Below, one piece after another: positions 1 through 6,994 of a stretch of 64,000 nt of DNA. Location of the stretch: NCBI GenBank assembly GCA_903884425.1, contig CAISEP010000024.1:1-64000 (forward strand), in the 5' to 3' direction. The notes beneath the pieces were generated by a model. That model made no database searches and had not been told where the DNA came from. It was given only the letters and a program-made list of their open reading frames with translations. Source of the DNA: an uncultured Caulobacterales bacterium (GTDB taxonomy: Bacteria; Pseudomonadota; Alphaproteobacteria; Caulobacterales; Caulobacteraceae). The stretch's first letter is position 1, and each line of letters begins with the position of its first letter. Both the position numbers and the translations under genes were made by a program.

Positions 1-266
1 GCCCTGAAAGGGGCGTCTCGAACCACCCGCTGCGTCCTTCGAGTCGGGCCTTGCGGCCCTCCTCAGGATGACGCGCGTTTGTTCCACACGTGGATCAGGA
101 TATGGGCTCGAAACCCCTACCTGCGTCATGGTGAGGAGCCCCGAAAGGGGCGTCTCGAACCACCCGCTGCGTCCTTCGAGACGGGCCTTGCGGCCCTCCT
201 CAGGATGACGACCGATCTATAACGTTCGTCATGGTGAGGAGGGCGAAGCCCGTCTCGAACCACGCA
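1..266. repeat. Intergenic hairpin-repeat cluster 1 (A/B units)
   Basis: Five copies of a roughly 40-base imperfect palindrome that recurs through the window. A-form units read CGTCATCCTGAGGAG, a short variable hairpin, then CGTCTCGAAGGACGCA. B-form units carry GGT and ACC where A carries CCT and AGG. Units: B(+) cut by the window edge 1-27, A(-) 31-73, B(+) 124-163, A(-) 168-210, B(+) 227-266. The last unit ends on the base before the deaminase stop codon. The roughly 50-base spacer at 74-123 is the reverse complement of a related spacer at about 3850-3900. No gene is seen here. It resembles REP/BIME-type elements; function is not known from the sequence. Confidence 0.9.
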
Positions 267-1277
267 CTAGCCCACCGCCTCCACCTTCTTCAGCCACCGG
301 GCCTTCTCGTCCTCCGGCAGGAAGCTCCCGGCAAAGCTGTTGCGGGCGAGCTGCACCAGCTCCCCCCGCGTCAGGCCCAGCGCCTCAGCCGTCCGGACAT
401 AGTTCTCCAGCAGATAGCCGCCGAAATAGGCCGGATCGTCGGAATTCACCGTCGCCGCCAGCCCCAGCGCCAGCATCCGCTTCAAGGGATGCGACGCCAG
501 GTCCGGCACGACGCAGAGCTTGAGATTGGACAGCGGGCACACCGTCAGGGTCGTGCCGTCCGCCACCAGCCGCTGAACGAGCGCCGGATCCTCCAGCGCC
601 CGGTTGCCATGGTCGATCCGGTCGACACCGATCAGGTCCACCGCCTCCCACACATAGGCGGGCGGGCCCTCCTCCCCCGCATGGACCATGACCTTCAGTC
701 CCAGGTCCCGGGCCGCGGCCAGCACCCGGGCGAACTTGGCAGGGGGATGGCCGAGCTCCGAACTGTCCAGCCCCACCCCCGTCAGCCGCGACAGCCACGG
801 CCGCGCCGCCTCCAGGGTGGCGAAGGCGTCCGCCTCGTCCAGGTGACGCAGGAAGCACAGGATCAGCCGCGAGGTGACGCCCAGCTCCGCCTGGGCCGCG
901 TCCATGGCCGAAAGGAGCCCCTCCATCACCTCGGCCATGGGCACGCCCCGATGGGTGTGGGTCTGGGGGTCGAAGAAGATCTCCGCATGGACGCCCCCAT
1001 CCGCCGCCAGCCGCCGGAAATAGGCCAGCGCCAGGTCGTGGAAGTCCGCCCGGGTCAGCAGCACCGCGGCACCGGCATAATAGATGTCGAGGAAGTCCTG
1101 CAGGCGGCTGAAGTCATAGGCCGCTCGCACGGCCTCCACCGAGGCGAAGGGGATGGTCACCCCGTTGCGGCGGGCGAGCGCGAACATCAGCTCCGGCTCC
1201 AGCGTGCCCTCGATGTGCAGGTGCAGCTCCGCCTTGGGCAGGCGGCGAACGAAGTCGGCAAGGTCGTCGGTGGGCAT
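267..1277 (-). CDS. Adenine deaminase (adenosine/adenine deaminase family)
   Basis: A 336-residue zinc-dependent amidohydrolase of the adenosine deaminase superfamily, expected to convert adenine to hypoxanthine (or adenosine to inosine) in the cytoplasm. Visible zinc and catalytic motifs are HLHIEGT (H19, H21), HAGEEGPP (H199, E202), DHGNRALEDP, and NSDDPAYFGGY (D280, D281). The SDDPAYFGGY form is typical of the Aah1/bacterial adenine deaminase branch rather than classical adenosine deaminase, so adenine is the more likely substrate; that is a family inference. The ATG at 1277 has GAGAG seven bases upstream and is preferred over a TTG at 1295. It is the last gene of a three-gene purine operon, 22 bases after the nucleosidase. 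Confidence 0.88.
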   Translation of the reverse strand: MPTDDLADFVRRLPKAELHLHIEGTLEPELMFALARRNGVTIPFASVEAVRAAYDFSRLQDFLDIYYAGAAVLLTRADFHDLALAYFRRLAADGGVHAEIFFDPQTHTHRGVPMAEVMEGLLSAMDAAQAELGVTSRLILCFLRHLDEADAFATLEAARPWLSRLTGVGLDSSELGHPPAKFARVLAAARDLGLKVMVHAGEEGPPAYVWEAVDLIGVDRIDHGNRALEDPALVQRLVADGTTLTVCPLSNLKLCVVPDLASHPLKRMLALGLAATVNSDDPAYFGGYLLENYVRTAEALGLTRGELVQLARNSFAGSFLPEDEKARWLKKVEAVG

Positions 1278-1299
1278 CGGGGTCTCTCGGCTCAAGGTG

Positions 1300-2250
1300 T
1301 CAGTCCGCCGGAAGGGCGCGCAGGAACACCTGCAGGAAGGCGGCGGAGTTGCGGGCCGCCAGGCTCAGGAAGGCATGGATCTGGTTGGCATGGACATCGC
1401 CCCCCGCCAGGTCCGACAGGCTGCGGAAGCCGATGAAGGGCTTGCCGTTGGCATAGGCCACATGGGCCACGGCGGCGGTCTCCATGTCCAGCACCCGGGC
1501 GGCGAAGGCCGTGTGGGCAAAGCTGCGGAAGGCCGCATTGTCCACGAACACCGGGCCGCTGACGCCACCGCCCCCCACCACCACCCGCGGCGTGTGGTCC
1601 AGGCACGCGCCCCCCGGCGCGCAGGCGGTCAGGTTCGCGGAGGCGGCCACCTTGCGGGCCACGTCCAGCAGGCCGGGATCCACCTCGAACCAGAACTTCG
1701 CCTGGGGCGGGCCGCCGTCGGTCCCCACCAGCACGGGATTGGGAAAGATCATGCCGAAGCTGGGCAGGGGCTCCCCATGATGGAACGGCGGCAGGGCAAA
1801 GCCGCCCCCCTCCGTCGCCCGGCCGAAGCCCGACTCCAGATACTGGGCCCAGCGCTGGGGCACCACCACGTCGCCGATGGCCAGCTCCGGATCGGCCCCG
1901 CCGCCGACTCCGGACATGACGATGCGGGTGATGTTGAAATGATCCAGGGCCAGCTGGGTGGTCATGGCCGCATTGACCATGCTGACGCCGCTCTGGAACA
2001 CCACCACGGCCCGGCCCTCGATCCGCCCGCGGACGAACGCCACCCCCTTGATGGTGCAGGGCTGCGGGTCGGTGACCAGGGCGCGCAGGACCACCGATTC
2101 CGGCTCGAAGGCCGTCATCACCGCCGTCACCGGCACCTGTGACACGGGACCACAGGCGTCCCGCACGGCCGCCCCCGCAGGCGTCGCGGCCAGCGCGGCC
2201 AGGACCGCCGCCGCCCAGCCGATCCGTCGCCGTCCGCCCATGGCCCTCAC
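1300..2250 (-). CDS. Exported MTA/SAH-nucleosidase-like protein (phosphorylase superfamily)
   Basis: A 316-residue protein with an N-terminal signal peptide (basic GGRRR, then an Ala-rich hydrophobic stretch ending near GAA) and a purine nucleoside phosphorylase/nucleosidase-fold domain. Family marks are SGVGGGADPELAIGDVVVP (the phosphate/ribose-side glycine loop) and DMETAAVAHVAYANGKPF followed by RSLSDLAGG, which hold the ribose-binding Met-Glu and the catalytic Asp of the superfamily. It probably cleaves purine nucleosides or thio-nucleosides outside the inner membrane. The GTG start at 2250 overlaps the permease stop (GTGA), which implies translational coupling; an ATG at 2241 is the alternative start. 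Exact substrate is not evident. Confidence 0.78.
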   Translation of the reverse strand: MRAMGGRRRIGWAAAVLAALAATPAGAAVRDACGPVSQVPVTAVMTAFEPESVVLRALVTDPQPCTIKGVAFVRGRIEGRAVVVFQSGVSMVNAAMTTQLALDHFNITRIVMSGVGGGADPELAIGDVVVPQRWAQYLESGFGRATEGGGFALPPFHHGEPLPSFGMIFPNPVLVGTDGGPPQAKFWFEVDPGLLDVARKVAASANLTACAPGGACLDHTPRVVVGGGGVSGPVFVDNAAFRSFAHTAFAARVLDMETAAVAHVAYANGKPFIGFRSLSDLAGGDVHANQIHAFLSLAARNSAAFLQVFLRALPAD

Positions 2251-3596
2251 CCCTTCGCCAGATAGATGAACCGCGCCACGAACAGGGCCGTCAGCACATA
2301 GAGCAGCCAGTCCTTTGGCCGGGCCCGCCCCCCCACCAGCTTGAGGATGGCATGGGCGCAGATGCCGATGGCCAGGCCATTGGCAATGGAATAGCTGAGC
2401 GGAATGGCCACCAAGGTGAGAAAGGCGGGGATCGCCGCGGCCGGATCATCCCACGCCACCTCGCTGAGGGACCCCATCATCAGGGCCCCCACCAGGATCA
2501 GGGCCGGTGCCGTGGCCGCGGCAGGGATCGCCTGGATCCAGGGGGTGACTGCCAGGGTCGCCAGGAACAACAGGCCCACCACCACGCTGGTCAGGCCCGT
2601 GCGCCCGCCCACGGCGACCCCGGCCGCGCTCTCGATATAGCTGGTGACGGTGGACACCCCCACCGCCGCCCCGGCCATGGTCGCCACCGAATCGGCCAGC
2701 AGGATGCGGTTCAGGCGGGGCGGCGCGGGGCCTTCCCCGCTCGTCTCCGGCCCGCCCTCCTCCATCCCGCCCGTATGGCGCAGCACCGCAGACAGGGTGC
2801 CCACATTGTCGAACACGTCCACGAACAGGAAGACGAAGACGATCTCCACCAGCGCCAGCGCCGCCCCGCCCTTCAGGTTGAGGGCCGCGGGGATGTCGAG
2901 GCGCAGCAGGGTGCCGGTCAGGTCCGCCCCGTGCGGGCCGACCGCACCGGCGGACGGCAGGTGGACGAGGCCCGCCGCACCTCCCGCCGCCGCCGTCAGC
3001 ACGATGCCGATCAGGACCGCGCCCCGCACCTTCCAGACCTGCAGTCCCGCGATCAGGAGCAGCCCCAGAAGCGACAGGACCGTGGTCGGCGCCGTCAGAT
3101 CGCCCAGGCCCACCGTCGTCGCGGGATTGGCCACGATGACGCCCGCGCTCTTCAGGCCGATGAAGGCGATGAACAGTCCGATGCCACCCCCGACGGCGGC
3201 GGTGAGCGACCTCGGCATGGCGTCCAGGATCAGCCGCCGCACGCCGGCCAGGGTCAGGAGGCAGAAGGCCGCCCCGGACAGGAACACGCAGCCCAGGGCC
3301 GTCTCCCACGGCAGGCCCATGCCCTTCACCACCGTATAGGTGAAATAGGCGTTCAGCCCCATGCCGGGGGCGAGCGCCAGGGGCACGTTGGCCACCAGCC
3401 CCATGACGATGCTGCCGAAGGCCGCGGCCAGGCACGTGGCCACCGCCACCCCGGCCACGGGCATGCCTGCGTCCCCCAGGATCAGTGGGTTGACCACCAC
3501 GATATAGGCCATGGTCAGGAAGGTGGTGACCCCGGCCAGCACCTCGGTCCCGACGGAGGTGCCATGGGCCTTCAGGGCAAACAGTCGGTCGAGCAT
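2247..3596 (-). CDS. NCS2-family purine base permease (AzgA/PbuG type)
   Basis: A 449-residue polytopic inner-membrane protein of the nucleobase:cation symporter-2 family, adenine/guanine/hypoxanthine branch. The N-terminus MLDRLFALKAHGTSVGTE leads into GVTTFLTMAYIVVVNPLI, a hallmark of AzgA-like permeases; NVPLALAPGMGLNAYF and FVDVFDNVGTL are other family signatures. It is predicted to import purine bases with protons. I place the start at the ATG at 3596, with GGAAG eight bases upstream, because the longer frame adds 23 residues with no membrane or family character. It is the first gene of the operon with the exported nucleosidase and the deaminase, suggesting release, uptake and deamination of purines. 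Confidence 0.9.
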   Translation of the reverse strand: MLDRLFALKAHGTSVGTEVLAGVTTFLTMAYIVVVNPLILGDAGMPVAGVAVATCLAAAFGSIVMGLVANVPLALAPGMGLNAYFTYTVVKGMGLPWETALGCVFLSGAAFCLLTLAGVRRLILDAMPRSLTAAVGGGIGLFIAFIGLKSAGVIVANPATTVGLGDLTAPTTVLSLLGLLLIAGLQVWKVRGAVLIGIVLTAAAGGAAGLVHLPSAGAVGPHGADLTGTLLRLDIPAALNLKGGAALALVEIVFVFLFVDVFDNVGTLSAVLRHTGGMEEGGPETSGEGPAPPRLNRILLADSVATMAGAAVGVSTVTSYIESAAGVAVGGRTGLTSVVVGLLFLATLAVTPWIQAIPAAATAPALILVGALMMGSLSEVAWDDPAAAIPAFLTLVAIPLSYSIANGLAIGICAHAILKLVGGRARPKDWLLYVLTALFVARFIYLAKG

Positions 3597-3673
3597 GGGC
3601 AGGGCTTCCGGCGGCCAGAGTCGCCCGAGCTTACGTCGCGCCCCGACCGCTTGAACAGGGCTCACCGGCCCGG

Positions 3674-3942
3674 CGGGGTTCGAGATGCCCGCTTCCGGCG
3701 CTCCTCACCCTGACCCAGGGTGTTGATCGATCCCAGACCGGCCGACGTTCATCCTGAACGCGCGTCATCCTGAGGAGGGCCGGAACGGCCCGTCTCGAAG
3801 GACGCAGTGCGTGGTTCGAGACGCGCGTTCCGCGCTCCTCACCATGACGCAGGTTGGGGTTTTCGAGCCCACATCCCGTTCCGCGCATGGAACAAACGCG
3901 CGTCATCCTGAGGAGGGCCGGAACGGCCCGTCTCGAAGGACG
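3674..3942. repeat. Hairpin-repeat cluster 2
   Basis: Fills the gap between the permease start and the 3-prime end of tRNA-Gln. Units: a degenerate B(-) at 3674-3715, A(+) 3763-3806, B(-) 3808-3849, A(+) 3901-3942. The B(-)-spacer-A(+) module at 3808-3942 has a long spacer (3850-3900) containing TTTCGAGCCCA and TGGAACAAACGCG, shared with clusters 1 and 4. No coding potential is seen. Confidence 0.88.
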
Positions 3943-3970
3943 ATGATCACTATGGGAGGGTCAGAGCCAA

Positions 3971-4044
3971 TGGCTGGGGAACTAGGACTCGAACCTAGAA
4001 TGACGGTACCAAAAACCGCTGTGTTACCATTACACCATTCCCCA
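3971..4044 (-). tRNA. tRNA-Gln (anticodon TTG)
   Basis: Reading the minus strand, the acceptor arm TGGGGAA pairs with TTCCCCA. The discriminator G and CCA are encoded (3971-3974). The anticodon arm holds TTTTGGT with anticodon TTG, and the T arm carries GGTTCGAGTCC. Size (74 nt) and sequence match bacterial glutamine tRNA. A promoter-like pair lies about 50 bases upstream. Confidence 0.96.
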
Positions 4045-4095
4045 AGAATGGCTCCCGTCGGGACCCGCGGGGCGGGGCTTGACCGGGAGGCGGAG

Positions 4096-4124
4096 GGAAT
4101 AGCCTAAGCTTCGCAGCCATGCAA
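4096..4124 (-). promoter_or_regulatory. Predicted promoter of tRNA-Gln
   Basis: On the minus strand TTGCAT (4124-4119) is followed after 17 bases by TATTCC (4101-4096), within GGCTATTCC, which resembles the Caulobacter GCTANAWC minus-10 element. It would give a leader of about 45 bases before the tRNA. Confidence 0.5.
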
Positions 4125-4203
4125 CTGCCTGTGCGCGGTTCTTTTGACCGCAGGGACACCGCGCCCTTGCGCGCTTTCCGTCACCCTTGCGCCGTTTGAT
4201 TGC

Positions 4204-4232
4204 TTGCGGCCCCGGGATCGCTTCGCTATAAG
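4204..4232 (+). promoter_or_regulatory. Predicted promoter of tRNA-Pro
   Basis: TTGCGG at 4204-4209 and TATAAG at 4227-4232, 17 bases apart. The minus-10 lies within GCTATAAG, a good match to the alphaproteobacterial housekeeping element. The predicted start falls about ten bases before the tRNA, as usual for tRNA genes. Confidence 0.65.
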
Positions 4233-4248
4233 GCGCGCTCTTCATCGT

Positions 4249-4325
4249 CGGAGTGTGGCTCAGTCTGGTAGAGCACTGCGTTCGGGACGCAGGGGTCGCA
4301 GGTTCAAATCCTGCCACTCCGACCA
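4249..4325 (+). tRNA. tRNA-Pro (anticodon CGG)
   Basis: The acceptor arm CGGAGTG pairs with CACTCCG, followed by A and an encoded CCA. The D arm GCTC/GAGC is intact. The anticodon stem CTGCG/CGCAG encloses TTCGGGA, giving anticodon CGG. The T arm has GCAGGTTCAAATCCTGC. 77 nt, with all arms paired. Confidence 0.97.
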
Positions 4326-4398
4326 TTTTCCCGAGACAATTCAGCATCGGCGCCCGTCGCTCGACAGGCGGGACCCAAGCATATCCAGGGGTCTTCGC

Positions 4399-5151
4399 AT
4401 GATCGTACTCGTCACCGGTGCCACCGCAGGCTTCGGCGAAGCCATTGCCCGCCGCTTCATCGCCGAGGGACACCGGGTCATCGCCCTTGGTCGCCGGGCG
4501 GACCGGCTGGCGGCCCTGCGCGAACAGCTGGGGGCCAACCTGCTGCCCGTCACCCTGGATGTCTGCGATGCCTCCGCCGTGGCCGCCCTGCCCGACGCCC
4601 TGCCCGCCGACTTCGCCGCGGTGGACGTGCTGGTGAACAATGCGGGCCTGGCCCTGGGCCTCAATCCCGCCGACCAGGCCCTGCTGGAGGACTGGGACAC
4701 CATGATCGACACCAACATCAAGGGCCTGACCTGGATGACCCGCGCCTTCCTGCCGGGCATGGTGGAGCGGGGCCGGGGCCACGTGGTGAACATGGGCTCC
4801 GTCGCCGCCAGCTATCCCTATCCGGGCGGAAACGTGTACGGGGCCACCAAGGCCTATGTGCGCCAGTTCTCCCTCAACCTCCGCGCCGACCTGGTGGGCC
4901 GGGGCGTGCGGGTGACGGACGTGGAGCCGGGCCTGTGCGGCGGGACGGAATTCTCCGTCGTGCGCTTCCACGGGGACGCGGACAAGGCCGCCAAGGTCTA
5001 TGACCGGGTCACGCCGCTCAGCGCCGACGACGTGGCCGAGACCGTCTTCTGGGTCACCAACCTGCCCGCCCATGTGAACATCAACACGGTGGAGATGATG
5101 CCCACCTGCCAGGCCGCCGGGCCCTTCAACGTGGTCCGCAGCCCGGTCTAG
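4399..5151 (+). CDS. ydfG: SDR-family NADP-dependent 3-hydroxy acid dehydrogenase (YdfG-like)
   Basis: A 250-residue short-chain dehydrogenase. The cofactor loop TGATAGFGEAIARRF is at the N-terminus, GRRADRL at the end of beta-2 suggests NADP preference, NNAGLALG follows, and the catalytic Ser/Tyr/Lys are in NMGSVAASYPYPGGNVYGATKAYV. The C-terminal stretch TDVEPGLCGGTEFSVVRF and HVNINTVEMMPTCQ closely follows YdfG-type enzymes, which oxidise L-allo-threonine, serine and related 3-hydroxy acids. The ATG at 4399 lies 73 bases after tRNA-Pro. Substrate is inferred from family only. Confidence 0.88.
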   Translation: MIVLVTGATAGFGEAIARRFIAEGHRVIALGRRADRLAALREQLGANLLPVTLDVCDASAVAALPDALPADFAAVDVLVNNAGLALGLNPADQALLEDWDTMIDTNIKGLTWMTRAFLPGMVERGRGHVVNMGSVAASYPYPGGNVYGATKAYVRQFSLNLRADLVGRGVRVTDVEPGLCGGTEFSVVRFHGDADKAAKVYDRVTPLSADDVAETVFWVTNLPAHVNINTVEMMPTCQAAGPFNVVRSPV

Positions 5152-5278
5152 GGGCCGGTACAGCTGCCAGTCCCGGTGTCCGTCCCGGGCGGTGGGGGCG
5201 GCGAACGGCCTCGCCTGTCTCGACGAAAGATGTTCTAACCTCGGTGTTTCCAATTCTGCCGAGACCCGTTCGAGACGC

Positions 5279-6973
5279 ATGTCGTTCCAGGATGTCCAGA
5301 TCGCGTTTGCCGGTCACAACCGACCGGAGGACCTCGACGACAGCACCGCCGCGCGGGCGAGCCTCGACCATGCCCTGCGCCTGCTGGCCGCGGCGGGAGT
5401 CACCTCCGGGCGTCTGATCACCGGCGTGGCCGACGGGGCGGACCTGCTGGCCGTGGCCGCGTGGAACGCCACGGGGCTTGGCCCCACCCACGCGGTCTAT
5501 CCCTTCCTGCGGGAGCCGGCGGCCGAATTTCCCGCCGACAGGGGCCGGGCGGAGACCTGGCTGGACGGGGAAGGCTTCGAGGCCGGGGGCCGGTCGGCCT
5601 ATCTGGCCCAGTCCCGCTGGCTGGTGGAGAGCGCCGACATCCTGCTGGCGGTCTGGGGCGGAGATGCCGCCCGGGGCCCCGGCGGGACGGCGGATGCGGT
5701 GCGGCTGGCCATGGAGCGCGGCATCGCCATCCTGTGGATCCAGCCCCCGGACTATGAGGGGCTCAAGCTGATCACCCCGCCGGACGTGGACGACTTCTTC
5801 AGCTTCAACGAGCTGCTGCAGCAGATCGAGCGGGGGGTGGACTACATCACCGCCGAGGCCACGGCGGAGCGGGTGGCCGCGGCCCTCGACCGCCAGGGCC
5901 TCGGCCGCCACGCGGAGGCCGAGGTGTCGGCCGCGCCCCCCCGGCGGCTGTTGGGCGGCCTGGATGATCTGGCACATGCCACCCTGTGGAAGACCTATGC
6001 CCTGTTCCACCGGGTCGCCGGCGGGGCGCGGGCGAAGGCCGAGGCCGCGCCGGAGGTGCCACCGGACTTGGCCGCCCAGCCGGGCTTTGTCCGCCTGACC
6101 GCCGCCTGCACCGAGGCGGACCGGCTGGCCAACCGCCTGGCCGCCGTCTATCGCACCCAGCAGCTCTATCTGCTCACCGGCGCGGTGGTGGCCACCCTGG
6201 TGGGCACCTCCCCCGCCATCTGGCCGGACTGGCACCTGCCCGCCGTTCTGGCGGAGCTATGGGTGGCGCTGATCGCCCTGCTGGTCTGGTCCAGCGCCGC
6301 CCGCGCCCGGCGGCACGAACGCTGGAGCGATGCCCGGCGCCTGGCCGAGCAGCTCAGGCTGGAGCGGGCCGCCTGGGCGCTCGGCGTCACCGCCATCGAC
6401 CCGCAGGGAAGCGATACCCTGGGTCCCGCCGCCTGCCGGGCGCGGGCCTGCCGCCGCCAGGCGGGTCTGGCCGTGGGCCGCTTCGACGGCGACCGGGTGC
6501 GGCTGTGGGGGGACTGGGCCATCGGCGAGCTGGTGATCTCCCAGGCCAACTACCACCGGGACCAGGGGGAGCGGAATCACCGGATCGCCCACCGCATGCA
6601 TGGCCTCGAGAACCTGGTGTTCGTGGCCTTCGTCACCATCCTGCTGACCTATGTGGGCGGCAGTGCGCTCTGCCTGTGGCTGGACCGCGAGATGCCGGAA
6701 TGGGTGGGCGGGGTGCTGATCCTCACCAGTGCCGTGGTACCGGCGGTGGGGGCCGCGGTCCTGGCGCTGGAGACCCAGCTCGCCTTCTCAGAACGCAGCC
6801 GGGAAAGTGCCTTCCTGGCGGCCCGGCTGGACCGGATCCGCAGCCGGATGCCCGCCGCGCCGCGGCTGCACGACTATCAGCGCGCCGCCAGCGCTGCCAT
6901 CCGCCTGCACAATACCGAACAGGACCAGTGGGCGGAGAATGCCGCCCGACGGCCGCTGATCAAGGGGGCCTGA
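5279..6973 (+). CDS. SLOG-like nucleotide-sensor domain fused to SLATT-like membrane domains
   Basis: A 564-residue protein of unknown function. The N-terminal roughly 170 residues look like a SLOG-type Rossmann domain: AFAGHNRPED (about 9-18), LITGVADGADLLA (46-58), AVYPF, a conserved SRWLVESADILLAVW segment, then a glycine-rich GGDAARGPGGTADAV loop. The second half has two helix pairs, near residues 296-340 and 443-490. The first is followed by a charged helix with RRHERWSDARRLAEQLRLE and the second by FSERSRESAFLAARLDRI, the layout of SLATT effector domains. SLOG/SLATT proteins are proposed nucleotide-gated membrane effectors in bacterial conflict systems (family knowledge). The fold call is by eye. 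The start at MSFQDV drops 29 unconserved residues. It converges on the next gene. Confidence 0.6.
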   Translation: MSFQDVQIAFAGHNRPEDLDDSTAARASLDHALRLLAAAGVTSGRLITGVADGADLLAVAAWNATGLGPTHAVYPFLREPAAEFPADRGRAETWLDGEGFEAGGRSAYLAQSRWLVESADILLAVWGGDAARGPGGTADAVRLAMERGIAILWIQPPDYEGLKLITPPDVDDFFSFNELLQQIERGVDYITAEATAERVAAALDRQGLGRHAEAEVSAAPPRRLLGGLDDLAHATLWKTYALFHRVAGGARAKAEAAPEVPPDLAAQPGFVRLTAACTEADRLANRLAAVYRTQQLYLLTGAVVATLVGTSPAIWPDWHLPAVLAELWVALIALLVWSSAARARRHERWSDARRLAEQLRLERAAWALGVTAIDPQGSDTLGPAACRARACRRQAGLAVGRFDGDRVRLWGDWAIGELVISQANYHRDQGERNHRIAHRMHGLENLVFVAFVTILLTYVGGSALCLWLDREMPEWVGGVLILTSAVVPAVGAAVLALETQLAFSERSRESAFLAARLDRIRSRMPAAPRLHDYQRAASAAIRLHNTEQDQWAENAARRPLIKGA

Positions 6974-6975
6974 CC

Positions 6976-6992
6976 GCGTCGCAGGCGGACGC
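6976..6992. terminator. Short convergent hairpin
   Basis: GCGTC (6976-6980) pairs with GACGC (6988-6992) around a seven-base loop, in the 21-base gap between two convergent genes. It is short and lacks a T run, so it is only a weak terminator candidate. Confidence 0.3.
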
Positions 6993-6994
6993 CC

